A stretch of DNA of 64,000 nucleotides from Salipiger bermudensis (GCF_019801965.1 NZ_JAHVIA010000001.1:124001-188000), one strand, 5' to 3'. Positions 17,212-26,235 are shown, counted from the stretch's first letter. Notes: generated by a model not told the origin, from the sequence alone. Numbers and translations: made by a program.

Positions 17212-17403
17212 ATGTTGCAACGTTTCCAGGATTTTCTGAGCGACGAAAGCGGCGCCATCACCGTTGACTGGGTCGTTCTGACCGCCTCGGTCGTCGCGAT
17301 GGCCGCAATCTCCTTCTACCAGATCCGCGACAACAGCGCGAATCTCGAGAGTGCTGCAGGCAACGCCGTCGCCGACGAGCAGGCCCGCCTCTTCCCCGAC
17401 TGA
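17212..17403 (+). CDS. Flp-type (type IVb) pilin-like protein 2
   Basis: 63 aa, a paralogue of pilin 1. It shares the D-E/S-x-G-A-(V/I)-T-V-D-W-V-V-L-T-A core, the N-N-S/N-S-A centre and an AAGNA(I/V)A(A/D)EQ tail. The predicted cleavage is after Gly in SDESGAITVDW. A GGAGGGTC ribosome-binding site lies before ATG 17212. It lies 100 nt after pilin 1, behind a hairpin, so it is probably expressed at a lower level or as a minor pilin. A terminator follows at 17431. Confidence 0.87.
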   Translation: MLQRFQDFLSDESGAITVDWVVLTASVVAMAAISFYQIRDNSANLESAAGNAVADEQARLFPD

Positions 17404-17430
17404 CCGGCGCGACAGGCCGGGAGCTTGTGC

Positions 17431-17457
17431 AAGCCGCCTTCCCGAGAGGCGGCTTTT
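17431..17457 (+). terminator. Rho-independent terminator after pilin 2
   Basis: A 9-bp stem (AAGCCGCCT/AGGCGGCTT) with a 7-nt loop ends in TTTT. It separates the pilin messages from cpaB. Confidence 0.75.
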
Positions 17458-17514
17458 CCAATGCTTCGGCCCCTCGCCCAGCCCCCCGCTTCCCGCCCGG
17501 AAAGCGATACACCC

Positions 17515-17558
17515 ATGGCCAAGTCTGGCCATATTTGACGATTAACGTACGCGTTAAC
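17515..17558. promoter_or_regulatory. Two inverted repeats upstream of cpaB (candidate operators)
   Basis: ATGGCCA-AGTC-TGGCCAT (17515-17532) and TTAACG-TACG-CGTTAA (17542-17557) lie back to back about 60-100 nt before the cpaB start. The second resembles a CtrA box (TTAA-N7-TTAAC), but its spacer is 8 nt. TTGACG at 17535-17540 could be a -35 element. Their function is inferred from position and symmetry only. Confidence 0.4.
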
Positions 17559-17617
17559 GCCCCTTTTGGACGGCCCGATGCCGTCTCGGACAGGGCGAGA
17601 ACTCGAGAGGTAAAACC

Positions 17618-18475
17618 ATGCGATTGGTATTTGGACTTGTGCTTGTGGCGGGCCTCGCCCTGGCGGGTTTCGCCGTGCATCTGGCCCAGAAGCAATTCGG
17701 CGCCTATCAGACCGCTCTTGAGCAGGAACGAAGCAAGGCCGTCGAAGCCGTGCCGACGCATCACATCTACGTCACGGTCAAGCCGATCGCGCGCGGCGAG
17801 GTGCTCACCGAAGACGCCGTGAAGCTCGCGCCCTGGCCGATGGAAATCATGCCCGAAGGCGTCTTTGCCGAGGAGCGCCCGCTCTTTGTCGAGGGCGATG
17901 CCCCGCGCGTCGTAACCCGCGCGATGGACAAGTTCGAAGCGGTGCTGAGCTCGCGCGTCAGCGAGCCGGGCGGCGATGCCGGCCTGACCTCGCAGCTCGA
18001 GCGCGGCGAGCGCGCCTTCGCGCTGCGCGTCGACGTGGCCACCGGCGTGTCGGGCTTCCTGCGCCCCGGCGACCGCGTCGATGTCTACTGGACCGGCCGC
18101 GTCGCCTCGAACAACCCGAACCAGCCGCAGGGCGACGTCACCAAGCTGATCGAGACCGGCGTCCGCCTGATCGCCGTCGACCAGACGGCGGATTCCGCCG
18201 CCGCCGATGCCACCATCGCCCGCACCGTGACGGTCGCCGTCACGCCGCAGCAGGTCGCCGGGCTGGCGCAGGCCCAGAGCACCGGCCGGCTATCGCTCTC
18301 GCTGCTCGCGGTGAACGATGAGAGCGTCGCCGAGAATATCGAGATCGACCAGCGCGCCCTGCTCGGCATCGTCGAGCAAAAGCGCGAGACGGCGCAGGCG
18401 GCACCGGAAACCTGCAGCACCCGGGTGCGGCGCGGCTCCGAGGTGGTCACGATCCCGATCCCCTGCACGAACTGA
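17618..18475 (+). CDS. cpaB: Flp pilus assembly protein CpaB
   Basis: 285 aa. An N-terminal membrane anchor (2-20, FGLVLVAGLALAGFAVHLA) is followed by an SAF domain, YVTVKPIARGEVLTEDAVKLAPWP (about 49-72). The RcpC/CpaB core with ALRVDVATGVSGFLRPGDRVDVYWTG (about 132-157) comes next. CpaB works with the secretin and outer-membrane lipoproteins to let the pilus cross the envelope. SD GAGAGG lies before the ATG at 17618. The last residues contain two Cys (CSTRV...IPC) that may form a disulfide. A hairpin terminator-like element follows, before cpaC. Confidence 0.92.
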   Translation: MRLVFGLVLVAGLALAGFAVHLAQKQFGAYQTALEQERSKAVEAVPTHHIYVTVKPIARGEVLTEDAVKLAPWPMEIMPEGVFAEERPLFVEGDAPRVVTRAMDKFEAVLSSRVSEPGGDAGLTSQLERGERAFALRVDVATGVSGFLRPGDRVDVYWTGRVASNNPNQPQGDVTKLIETGVRLIAVDQTADSAAADATIARTVTVAVTPQQVAGLAQAQSTGRLSLSLLAVNDESVAENIEIDQRALLGIVEQKRETAQAAPETCSTRVRRGSEVVTIPIPCTN

Positions 18476-18495
18476 GCCTTTTCAAGAGCTTGAAC

Positions 18496-18524
18496 AGGGG
18501 CGCCTCCGGGTGCCCCTTTGTTTT
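18496..18524 (+). terminator. Hairpin with T-rich tail between cpaB and cpaC
   Basis: GGGGCGCC pairs with GG-TGCCCC (one G-U) around a tiny loop, followed by TTTGTTTT. It lies 21 nt after the cpaB stop, so cpaC probably also has its own promoter in the remaining ~150 nt. Confidence 0.65.
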
Positions 18525-18680
18525 GGCCCGGTGCCGACAGCGCGCCCTGTTGCCCACACCCCACATGAGCGACGGCACTGAAATCATTGATTCTTGCATG
18601 AAAACCGAAACTGGCGCACAGTCACCCGCAAAGTGGGCAGAAAAGACCCGCACCCGAGGCGTGATCGAAAGGCAGGTCAC

Positions 18681-20096
18681 ATGAACATCGATAAGACCCT
18701 CAAGGCGGCCCTCGTCGGGCTGGCCCTGGCCGCGAGTCCGGTTGCGCAGGCGAGCTGGGCGGACACTCTGCGCGTGGTCCAGACCGGCACCGAAAGCGTG
18801 CTCAGCGTTCCGATGAACCGCGCGGTGGTCGTCGAGAGCGAGAGCCCTTTTGCCGAGCTCTCTATCGCCAACCCCGCCATCGCCGACATCTCGTCGCTGT
18901 CGGACCGGACGATCTACGTCCTGGGCAAGACCCCCGGCACCACCACGCTCACCATCCTCGATGCCAACGGGCAGCTGATCACCAATGTCGACGTGCGCGT
19001 CGCCGCGGACGTGACCGAGTTCAAGGAACGGCTGCGTCAGATCCTGCCCAACGAGCCCATCGAGGTGCGCACCGCCAATGACGGCATCGTGCTATCGGGC
19101 ACCATCTCGAGCTCACAGAAGCTGCAGCGCGCCCTCGACCTGGCGGAGCGCTACGCGCCCGAACGGGTCTCGAACCTGATGACGGTGGGCGGCGTGCAGC
19201 AGGTGATGCTGAAGGTGCGCTTTGCCGAGATGCAGCGCTCGGTCGCCAAGTCCCTGCGCTCCTCGCTTTCGGTCACCGGCACCCTTTTCGGCAATGACGA
19301 GACCTCACTGGCCTCCCAGACCGGCACCCTGATCGGACAGGGCGGAGGCAGCGGCGTCAACGTCAGCGACGACACCGAGGGCGCCTTCCTCCTCGGTTTC
19401 AATTCCGGCGGCCTCGAGGTCGGCATCCTGCTCGAGGCGCTCGAGGCCAAGGGCATCTCGCGCACGCTCGCTGAGCCCAACCTGACCGCCCTGTCGGGCC
19501 AGGAAGCGCGCTTCCTCGCCGGCGGCGAATATCCCGTGCCGGTGTCCCAGGACGAGGGCACCACCACGGTCACCTACAAGCCGTTCGGGGTCGAGCTGAA
19601 CTTCATTCCGCGCGTCATCGACGGCGAGCTGATCAATCTCGAGCTCGAGGCGGCGGTGTCGTCGATCGATGCCGCCAACGGCATCAGCAGCGGCGAGATC
19701 ACCATCGATGCCTTCCGGCGCCGCGAGACCTCGACCACGGTCGAGATGCGCGACGGCGAGAGCTTTGCGATCGCGGGCCTGCTGCAGGACGATTTCACCG
19801 ACCTCAACGGCCAGGTGCCGTGGCTCGGCGACATCCCGGTGCTGGGGGCGCTGTTCCGCAGCGCCGAATATGCCCGCGAGCAATCCGAACTGGTCATCAT
19901 CGTGACCCCGCACCTGGTGTCTCCGACTCGGGGCGAGGTGCTGGCGCTGCCGACGGACCGCGTGCGTCCGCCCACCGAGAAGGACCTGTTCCTCTATGGC
20001 CGGACCGCTTCGGATAGCCGGCGGCCGCAATCCGGCGGCGCGGCGGAAGTCGCGAAGCAGGATTTCACCGGCTCCTACGGCTATGTGATGGACTGA
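18681..20096 (+). CDS. cpaC: Flp pilus secretin CpaC/RcpA
   Basis: 471 aa from ATG 18681, preceded by AAGGCAGG; the longer frame back to 18594 is rejected. A signal peptide ends near residue 26. An N-terminal pilus/secretin domain (VPMNRAVVVESESPFAELSIANPAIADI) and a BON-like segment (about 107-150) precede the secretin core, with VGILLEALEAKGISRTLAEPNLTALSGQEARFLAGGEYPVPV (read in parts), GVELNFIPRVI and the final EQSELVIIVTPHLVSP, all hallmarks of type II/III secretins. It forms the outer-membrane gate for the pilus. It precedes the OmpA-like lipoprotein gene by 16 nt. Confidence 0.95.
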   Translation: MNIDKTLKAALVGLALAASPVAQASWADTLRVVQTGTESVLSVPMNRAVVVESESPFAELSIANPAIADISSLSDRTIYVLGKTPGTTTLTILDANGQLITNVDVRVAADVTEFKERLRQILPNEPIEVRTANDGIVLSGTISSSQKLQRALDLAERYAPERVSNLMTVGGVQQVMLKVRFAEMQRSVAKSLRSSLSVTGTLFGNDETSLASQTGTLIGQGGGSGVNVSDDTEGAFLLGFNSGGLEVGILLEALEAKGISRTLAEPNLTALSGQEARFLAGGEYPVPVSQDEGTTTVTYKPFGVELNFIPRVIDGELINLELEAAVSSIDAANGISSGEITIDAFRRRETSTTVEMRDGESFAIAGLLQDDFTDLNGQVPWLGDIPVLGALFRSAEYAREQSELVIIVTPHLVSPTRGEVLALPTDRVRPPTEKDLFLYGRTASDSRRPQSGGAAEVAKQDFTGSYGYVMD

Positions 20097-20112
20097 GATG
20101 AGGACTGGCGAG

Positions 20113-20778
20113 ATGACCGGGCGCAGCAAGATGATCAGGATCGGCCTCGCGGGGCTCGGACTCTCCCTCCTCGCCGCCTGCGGCGCCTCCAGCCAGTGGG
20201 GGCAGGAAGCCGGACGGGTTGTCGACAACGGCAGCTTCGGCAACGCCACGATGAACAACACCCAGTTCCAGAACGGCGAACGCAATTACGTCATCGACCT
20301 TGGCTCGCGCTTCGCCGAGGAGGTGCCGACCATGGTCACCTTCGCGTTCAACAGCTCTCAGCTCGACAACGGCGCCCGTGCCACCCTGCGCGAGCAGGCC
20401 AACTGGATCCGCCAGTTCCCCGAGGTGCGTTTCCGCGTCTACGGCCATACCGACCTCGTTGGCTCCGCCGCCTACAACAAGCGCCTTGGCATGGCCCGCG
20501 CGCAGGCCGTCGTCGGCTATCTTGCCTCGCTGGGCATCTCCCGCGCGCGGCTCGAGGCGGTGGTCTCCTACGGCGAGACGCAGCCGCTGATCGTCACCAG
20601 CGATCGCGAGCGCCGCAACCGCCGCACCGTGACCGAGGTCTCGGGCTTCGTGGGCTCGCATCCGATGGTGCTCGACGGCAAATATGCCGAGGTCATCTAC
20701 CGCGAATACATCCGCTCCGCAGAGCCGGCCACCGGCCTGACGGGCATCTCCGGCGCAGAGCTCTCAACCGATAGCTAA
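20113..20778 (+). CDS. OmpA-family lipoprotein at the CpaD position of the tad locus
   Basis: 221 aa from ATG 20113, which has GAGG 9 nt upstream; ATG 20098 is an alternative. The lipobox LLAAC is followed by Gly, so it is lipid-anchored. The C-terminal OmpA peptidoglycan-binding domain has TFAFNSSQLDNGARATLREQA, VYGHTDLVGSAAYNKRLGMARAQAV and VVSYGETQPL with RRNRRTVTEV, the motifs that bind diaminopimelate. No CpaD gene is present here, so it may dock the secretin to the cell wall in its place. This role is an inference from position. Confidence 0.9.
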   Translation: MTGRSKMIRIGLAGLGLSLLAACGASSQWGQEAGRVVDNGSFGNATMNNTQFQNGERNYVIDLGSRFAEEVPTMVTFAFNSSQLDNGARATLREQANWIRQFPEVRFRVYGHTDLVGSAAYNKRLGMARAQAVVGYLASLGISRARLEAVVSYGETQPLIVTSDRERRNRRTVTEVSGFVGSHPMVLDGKYAEVIYREYIRSAEPATGLTGISGAELSTDS

Positions 20779-20988
20779 TTGCGGCGCGCGGCCACTGATC
20801 GTCCAGCTTTACCGTACAATTTCGGTTTTTCGGCCCAAATGTCGCCCAGTTTCTGAGTGAATTTACCGTCAAAGGGACAGTTGTGCCGAGCGACTCGGTA
20901 CAGCATCCCGGCGACGGGAAAAGATATGTGTGCTGTCTTTCCACGCCTCGCCGGGTGCGTCCCCAAGAAGGCAAAGGATGACAGGCAA

Positions 20989-22221
20989 ATGACGAGTATC
21001 ACTGCTGTTCAGAACGACCCGAGCCCGATCGTCGCCTGCACGATCAGCCGCAACGTGCAGAATTTCGATCTTCTCATCGAGGACATGGAAGCACTGCTCG
21101 GCGAGGGTTGGGGCGATCTCGGCTTTGGCGAGGCGCTGGCCTTCCTCGGCCAGCCTGACGCCGCCGAGCTCGAGTTCGTCGCGATGGCCATCGACGAGGA
21201 GGACGAGGACAATCTCGCCCTGATCTCCGAAGTCATCGGCGCCGCCAAGGAACGCAACATCAAGGTCGTGCTGATCGCCGAGGATGTCACCCCGGCGGCA
21301 CTGCACCAGCTGCTGCGCCGGGGCGCCGACGAGTTCGTCCCCTACCCGCTTCCCGAGGGCGAGCTCGCCTCGGCCGTCGACCGCATGCGGCGCGAGACCG
21401 TCACCGCCGCGGCAGACCCGCAGGGCGTCAAGCTGTCGGGCGATGGCGATGGCGTGCTGATCGCCGTGCAGGGCATGTGCGGCGGGTGCGGTGTCACAAA
21501 CTTCGCAGTCAACCTCGCCTGGGAGCTGGCCAACGTCACCAAGGATCGCCCCCCGCGGGTCTGCCTGCTCGATTTCAGCCTGCAATTCGGATCCGTCGCC
21601 ACCTATCTCGACCTGCCCCGCCGCGAGGCAGTGCTCGAGATGCTGAGCGACGTCGAGTCGATGGATGGCGAGAGCTTCGGCCAGGCACTGGTGAGCTTCG
21701 AGGACAAGCTGCAGGTGCTGACCTCGCCCGCCGACCTCGTGCCGCTCGACCTGATCGGCCCCGAGGAGGTGAAGCAGATCCTCGACGTCGCCCGCGAGCA
21801 TTTCGATTACGTCGTCGTCGACATGCCCTCAACGCTGGTGCAGTGGACCGACACCGTGCTGACCGAGGCCCAGGTCTATTTCGCTCTGCTCGAGCTCGAC
21901 ATGCGCTCGGCCCAGAACACGTTGCGCCTGAAGCGCGCGATGCAGGCCGAGGAACTGCCGTTCGAGAAAATGCGCTTCACGCTCAACCATGCTCCGAAAT
22001 TCACCGACCTGCAGGGCAAGAGCCGGGTGCGCCGGATGGCGGAAAGCCTCGGCATCAGCATCGACCTGCAGCTTTCGGATGGCGGGCGCCTGGTCGGGCA
22101 GGCCAACGATCACGGCATGCCGCTGGCGCAGCACGCGCCGAAGAATCCTCTGCGCAAGGAAATCGCGAAGCTGGCGGCCGAGCTGCACAGCATCGGCCAG
22201 TCCGACGCGCAAGCGGCCTGA
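20989..22221 (+). CDS. cpaE: Pilus assembly protein CpaE/TadZ, MinD-like ATPase with variant P-loop
   Basis: 410 aa from ATG 20989 (AAAGGA 10 nt upstream). The N-terminal ~135 residues form a receiver-like/atypical domain, and the C-terminal half is a ParA/MinD fold. The P-loop reads GMCGGCGVTNFAVN where MinD has KGGVGKTT, so both lysines are missing and a CGGC pair is present. The following LLDFSLQFGSVATYLDL, VVDMPSTL and HAPKF segments fit CpaE/TadZ. It localises the tad machinery at the pole in other species. ATP hydrolysis by this copy is doubtful. It is followed by cpaF 15 nt away. Confidence 0.92.
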   Translation: MTSITAVQNDPSPIVACTISRNVQNFDLLIEDMEALLGEGWGDLGFGEALAFLGQPDAAELEFVAMAIDEEDEDNLALISEVIGAAKERNIKVVLIAEDVTPAALHQLLRRGADEFVPYPLPEGELASAVDRMRRETVTAAADPQGVKLSGDGDGVLIAVQGMCGGCGVTNFAVNLAWELANVTKDRPPRVCLLDFSLQFGSVATYLDLPRREAVLEMLSDVESMDGESFGQALVSFEDKLQVLTSPADLVPLDLIGPEEVKQILDVAREHFDYVVVDMPSTLVQWTDTVLTEAQVYFALLELDMRSAQNTLRLKRAMQAEELPFEKMRFTLNHAPKFTDLQGKSRVRRMAESLGISIDLQLSDGGRLVGQANDHGMPLAQHAPKNPLRKEIAKLAAELHSIGQSDAQAA

Positions 22222-22236
22222 GAAGGAGCCTGACGG

Positions 22237-23700
22237 ATGTTCTCCCGCTACAAGAAGCCTTCGGCCAAGAGTGCCGAACCTGTCGTCGCGCTGGCGGAGG
22301 GCCAGGCAGCGGCCAAGGCCCCTGCCCCGCAGCAGCCCAAGGCCACCCCCAAGCCGACCCCGGCCAACATGCGCAAGCCGCGCAGCAAGCCTGCCGAGGT
22401 CAGCCCGCAGGACCGCGAGAAGAAGCGCAAGGAGCGCCTCGGCGACATCAAGCTCGAGATGCACCGGGTGCTGCTCGACAACCTCAACCTCGCGGCCATC
22501 GACCAGGCCAGCGAGAAGGAACTGCGCGAGGAAATCAGCGCCATCGTCGCCGAGACCCTGCAGGACAAGGGCATCGTGCTGAACCGCGAGGACCGGCAGG
22601 CCCTCAACCAGGAGCTCTATGACGAGGTCAAGGGGCTCGGACCGCTCGAGGCGCTGCTGCAGGACGACACGGTGTCCGATATTCTCGTCAACGGCCCGCA
22701 CCAGATCTTCGTCGAGCGCGCCGGCAAGCTCCAGATGTCGGACATCGTCTTCAAGGACGAGCGGCACCTCATGCGGATCATCGACAAGATCGTCTCGGCG
22801 GTGGGCCGCCGGGTCGACGAGTCGAACCCCTATGTCGACGCCCGTCTCGCCGACGGCTCGCGTTTCAACGCCATGGTGCCGCCGATCGCCGTCGACGGCT
22901 CGCTGGTCTCGATCCGGAAATTCAAGAAGGACAAGCTGTCGATCGACGACCTGATCCAGTTCGGCGCCTTCACCGAGGAGATGGCCGTCTACCTTCAGGC
23001 CGCCGTCGCCACCCGGCTCAACGTCATCGTCTCCGGTGGCACCGGCTCGGGCAAGACCACCACGCTCAACGCGCTGTCGTCGTTCATTGATGACAGCGAG
23101 CGCATCCTGACCATCGAGGACACTGCGGAACTCCAGCTTCAGCAGAGCCATGTGGGACGCATGGAAAGTCGTCCGCCCAACGTCGAGGGCAAGGGCGCCG
23201 TCACCCCGCGCGACTGCCTCAAGAACGCGCTGCGGATGCGCCCCGACCGCATCATCGTCGGCGAGACCCGCGGCGAGGAGGTGATCGACATGCTTCAGGC
23301 CATGAACACCGGCCATGACGGCTCGATGACCACGATCCACGCCAACAACCCGCGCGACGGCATCTCTCGGCTCGAGAACATGATCGCGATGGCCGGCGTG
23401 GAAATGCCGCTCAAGGCGATGCGCAGCCAGATCTCCTCTGCGGTCAACCTCATCGTGCAGGCCTCGCGCCTGCAGGACGGCTCGCGCCGGATGACCTCGA
23501 TCAGCGAGATCACCGGCATGGAGGGCGACGTCATCTCCATGCAGGAGATCTTCCGCTACCAGCGCGTCGGCCTGACCCCCGACAACAAGATCATCGGCCA
23601 TTTCACCGCGACGGGCGTGCGTAGCCACTTCTCCGAGCGCTTCAAGATGTGGGGCTACGATGTCCCGCCGTCGATCTACGAACCCTTCCGTCCGGAGTAA
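22237..23700 (+). CDS. cpaF: Pilus assembly ATPase CpaF/TadA
   Basis: 487 aa. The Walker A motif [11 protein letters not shown] is at residues 267-276 (Lys273). Walker B is seen in [16 protein letters not shown], and the Asp/His boxes lie in [11 protein letters not shown] and [12 protein letters not shown]. These are typical of the secretion ATPase family that powers tad pilus extension and retraction. A Pro/Ala/Lys-rich tail at residues 8-58 is poorly ordered. It lies between cpaE and tadB with 6 nt to the latter, as one transcript. Confidence 0.97.
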   Translation: MFSRYKKPSAKSAEPVVALAEGQAAAKAPAPQQPKATPKPTPANMRKPRSKPAEVSPQDREKKRKERLGDIKLEMHRVLLDNLNLAAIDQASEKELREEISAIVAETLQDKGIVLNREDRQALNQELYDEVKGLGPLEALLQDDTVSDILVNGPHQIFVERAGKLQMSDIVFKDERHLMRIIDKIVSAVGRRVDESNPYVDARLADGSRFNAMVPPIAVDGSLVSIRKFKKDKLSIDDLIQFGAFTEEMAVYLQAAVATRLNVIVSGGTGSGKTTTLNALSSFIDDSERILTIEDTAELQLQQSHVGRMESRPPNVEGKGAVTPRDCLKNALRMRPDRIIVGETRGEEVIDMLQAMNTGHDGSMTTIHANNPRDGISRLENMIAMAGVEMPLKAMRSQISSAVNLIVQASRLQDGSRRMTSISEITGMEGDVISMQEIFRYQRVGLTPDNKIIGHFTATGVRSHFSERFKMWGYDVPPSIYEPFRPE

Positions 23701-23706
23701 CCCGCG

Positions 23707-24672
23707 ATGTTTTCCGCAGAACTGATTATCTACGGCCTGATCTTCGTCGGCGTTCTGATCCTCGTCGAAGGCGTCTACCTCGTGGCCTTCGGCAAATCGA
23801 TCAGCCTCAACAGCAAGGTCAATCGCCGGCTCGAGATGCTCGACAAGCACGCCAACCGCGAGGAGGTCCTGGCCAAGCTCCGCAAGGAGATGGACCAGCA
23901 CATGAAGAGCCGCGGCCTGCCGCTCTACTCGCTGCTGGCCGACCGGGCCCAGAAGGCGGCGCTGGCCTTCACCCCGAACCAGCTCATCATGATGATGGTG
24001 GGCGTCAGCGCCTTCGCCTTCTTCGGCCTCACCATGGGCACCGAGGCCGGCCTTGGCGTGCGGGTGGTGATCGCCATCGGCATGGGCGTCGGCGGGGTCT
24101 TCATGTGGGTCAACGGCAAGGCCAAGAAGCGCCTCGCGCTGATCGAGGAGCAGCTCCCTGATGCGGTCGAGCTGATGGTGCGCTCGCTGCGCGTCGGCCA
24201 CCCGTTCAGCTCGGCGATCTCCGTGGTCTCGAAGGAGATCAAGGATCCGCTCGCCACCGAGTTCGGCGTCATCGCGGACGAGTCCACCTATGGCCGCGAT
24301 ATCGGCGAGAGCCTCAAGCACATGGCCGAGCGGCTCGACATGCAGGACCTGCGCTTCCTCGCGGTGGCCGTCTCGATCCAGCAGCAATCCGGCGGCAACC
24401 TCGCCGAGATCCTCGAGGGTCTGGCCAAGGTGATCCGCGCCCGCTTCCGGCTGTTCCGCCGCGTCAAGGCGATCACCGCCGAGGCGCAATGGTCGGGCAA
24501 GTTCCTGTCGGGTTTCCCCGTTGCGGTGCTGCTGGTGATCCAGCTGACCGACCCGAATTACTATGACGAGGTTCTGGACCACCCGTGGTTCATCCCCGCC
24601 TGCTTCATCGTCGCGATCTTTCTGGCGCTGAACCTCATCGTCATGCGCATGCTCGTGAACATCAAGGTCTGA
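23707..24672 (+). CDS. tadB: Pilus inner-membrane protein TadB (T2SS F family)
   Basis: 321 aa. Hydrophobic helices lie at about residues 2-22, 92-110, 113-130, 262-282 and 291-315. The GspF-type domain has ALIEEQLPDAVELMVRSLRVGHPFSSAI and QQSGGNLAEILEGLAKVIRARF, the characteristic pattern of the family. Together with TadC it forms the inner-membrane platform on which CpaF acts. It starts 6 nt after cpaF and ends 13 nt before tadC. Confidence 0.95.
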   Translation: MFSAELIIYGLIFVGVLILVEGVYLVAFGKSISLNSKVNRRLEMLDKHANREEVLAKLRKEMDQHMKSRGLPLYSLLADRAQKAALAFTPNQLIMMMVGVSAFAFFGLTMGTEAGLGVRVVIAIGMGVGGVFMWVNGKAKKRLALIEEQLPDAVELMVRSLRVGHPFSSAISVVSKEIKDPLATEFGVIADESTYGRDIGESLKHMAERLDMQDLRFLAVAVSIQQQSGGNLAEILEGLAKVIRARFRLFRRVKAITAEAQWSGKFLSGFPVAVLLVIQLTDPNYYDEVLDHPWFIPACFIVAIFLALNLIVMRMLVNIKV

Positions 24673-24685
24673 GAGGGGCTCCCCG

Positions 24686-25657
24686 ATGATCGAAACGCTC
24701 AACACCATGGTGACCGACATGCTGGGCCCGGCGGGTCCGCTGATGGTGGTCGCCGGCCTCGCCTTCCTGCTCATCGTCGCGGCGATCCCGCTGATGCTCA
24801 GCCAGAAGCCCGATCCGCTCGACAAGCTGGCCAAGTCCGGCCGCGACCGCGTCGACGCCGAGACCAAGGCCATCCTCCGCGAGAAGGGCAAGAACGCCAA
24901 GCTCAACAAATACGCCCAGTATCTCGAGCCGAAGAGCGCCGAGGAGCTCGGCGAGGTGCGCATGAAGCTGCTGCAGGCGGGCTATCGCACCCGCGATGCG
25001 GTGCGGCTCTACTACCTCGCACAGATGGTCATGGGGCTCGGCCTGCTGGCCGCGGGCCTTGCCTATTACCTGATGTTCATCGACGGCCCCGAAAGCACGA
25101 TGCAGCAGAAACTGATGTACATCATCCTGCCCGGCGCGCTCGGCTACCTGGCGCCGAAATACTGGATCACCAAGCGGGTCGAGGAGCGCAAGAAGCAGAT
25201 CGAGGAAGGCTTCCCCGATGCGCTCGACATGATGCTGGTCTGCGTCGAGGCAGGCCAGTCGCTCGACCAGTCGATCGTGCGCGTCTCGAAGGAAATCCGC
25301 GCCTCCTACGCGGCGCTGGCCGACGAGTTCGAGATCATCAGCCACGAAATGAAGGCCGGCAAGGACAAGTCGGCGGTGCTCAACGACATGGGCGAGCGCT
25401 GCGGCGTGGCCGATGTCTCGTCCTTCGTCACGGTGCTCAACCAGGCCTCGACCTTCGGCACCTCGATCGCCGACGCGCTGCGCATCTATGCCAGCGAGAT
25501 GCGTGACAAAAGAGTCATGCGCGCCGAGGAAAAGGCAAACAAGCTGCCGACAAAGATGACGCTCACCACTATGATGCTCACCGTGCCGCCGCTGCTGATC
25601 ATCCTGGTCGGCCCGTCGGTCGTGAACATCACCAAGCTCGGGAGCCTCGGCTTCTAG
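24686..25657 (+). CDS. tadC: Pilus inner-membrane protein TadC (T2SS F family)
   Basis: 323 aa. It has helices at about residues 15-34, 113-133, 143-160 and 293-313. The F domain shows EEGFPDALDMMLVCVEAGQSLDQSIVRVSKEI and FVTVLNQASTFGTSIADALRIYASEMR. It partners TadB. It begins 13 nt after tadB and is followed 20 nt later by the TPR lipoprotein gene. The GGGGCTCCCCG before the ATG is a weak ribosome-binding site, so coupling to tadB translation is likely. Confidence 0.95.
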   Translation: MIETLNTMVTDMLGPAGPLMVVAGLAFLLIVAAIPLMLSQKPDPLDKLAKSGRDRVDAETKAILREKGKNAKLNKYAQYLEPKSAEELGEVRMKLLQAGYRTRDAVRLYYLAQMVMGLGLLAAGLAYYLMFIDGPESTMQQKLMYIILPGALGYLAPKYWITKRVEERKKQIEEGFPDALDMMLVCVEAGQSLDQSIVRVSKEIRASYAALADEFEIISHEMKAGKDKSAVLNDMGERCGVADVSSFVTVLNQASTFGTSIADALRIYASEMRDKRVMRAEEKANKLPTKMTLTTMMLTVPPLLIILVGPSVVNITKLGSLGF

Positions 25658-25677
25658 CAGCGCCATGTAAGACCGCC

Positions 25678-26235
25678 ATGCTCCGAGGCCTGATCGCCTG
25701 CCTGACCCTACTGCTGCTGGCCGCCTGTTCTTCAGGCGGCCAAGTCTTGCCCGAAGACCAGGTCTATGCCCCTGCCCTCGATCCCGGCGGCGAGGCGGTC
25801 GACGGTCTGATCGTCGGCCACCGGCTGATGGAGGCGGGCCAGTACGAGCTCGCGCTCGAGGCCTTCACCCGCGCTGCCGGCACCCACGGCCTCACCGGCG
25901 AGGTGCTGAGCTCGCTCGGCACCGCCAATCTCGGGCTCGGGCGCCTCAACCAGTCGGAAGCGCTGCTGCGCCGCGCCGTCGAGGAAGAGCCCGACTGGGC
26001 CGAGGCTTGGAACAATCTCGGTGTCGTGCTGATGGAACGCGGCGAAACCTCCGAGGCCTCCGAGGTCTTCCGCCGCGCCTACGCGCTCGACAATGGCGAA
26101 AGTGACGCAATTCGCGACAATCTGCGGTTGGCGCTCGCAAAAATGGAAACTTCGGGATATGGTGAGCCCAGGCAAGAAGACTACAAGTTGGTCCGCCGGG
26201 GCAGCGGCAGCTACCTCATCCGGTCGATCGACTGA
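25678..26235 (+). CDS. TPR lipoprotein 1 (TadD-like)
   Basis: 185 aa. A lipobox LLAAC gives an acylated N terminus at Cys17. TPR-like helices run from about residue 40 to 150: GQYELALEAFTRAA, GEVLSSLGTANLGLGRLNQSEALLRRAV, WAEAWNNLGVVLMERGETSEASEVF. TadD proteins are TPR lipoproteins (pilotins) needed for tad secretion, and the position after tadC fits. It ends with a Tyr/Arg-rich tail. It is 20 nt after tadC and 29 nt before a second TPR gene. Confidence 0.9.
   Translation: MLRGLIACLTLLLLAACSSGGQVLPEDQVYAPALDPGGEAVDGLIVGHRLMEAGQYELALEAFTRAAGTHGLTGEVLSSLGTANLGLGRLNQSEALLRRAVEEEPDWAEAWNNLGVVLMERGETSEASEVFRRAYALDNGESDAIRDNLRLALAKMETSGYGEPRQEDYKLVRRGSGSYLIRSID

Noticed and set aside
16818-17261. 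Minus-strand open frame over the pilin genes
   Set aside because: Antisense to two clear pilins and no family match.
21829-24963. Minus-strand open frame of 1044 codons across cpaE-tadC
   Set aside because: It is antisense to four clear tad genes, has no family motif, is rich in His/Asp/Leu as expected from a shadow of GC-rich coding DNA, and has no ribosome-binding site.
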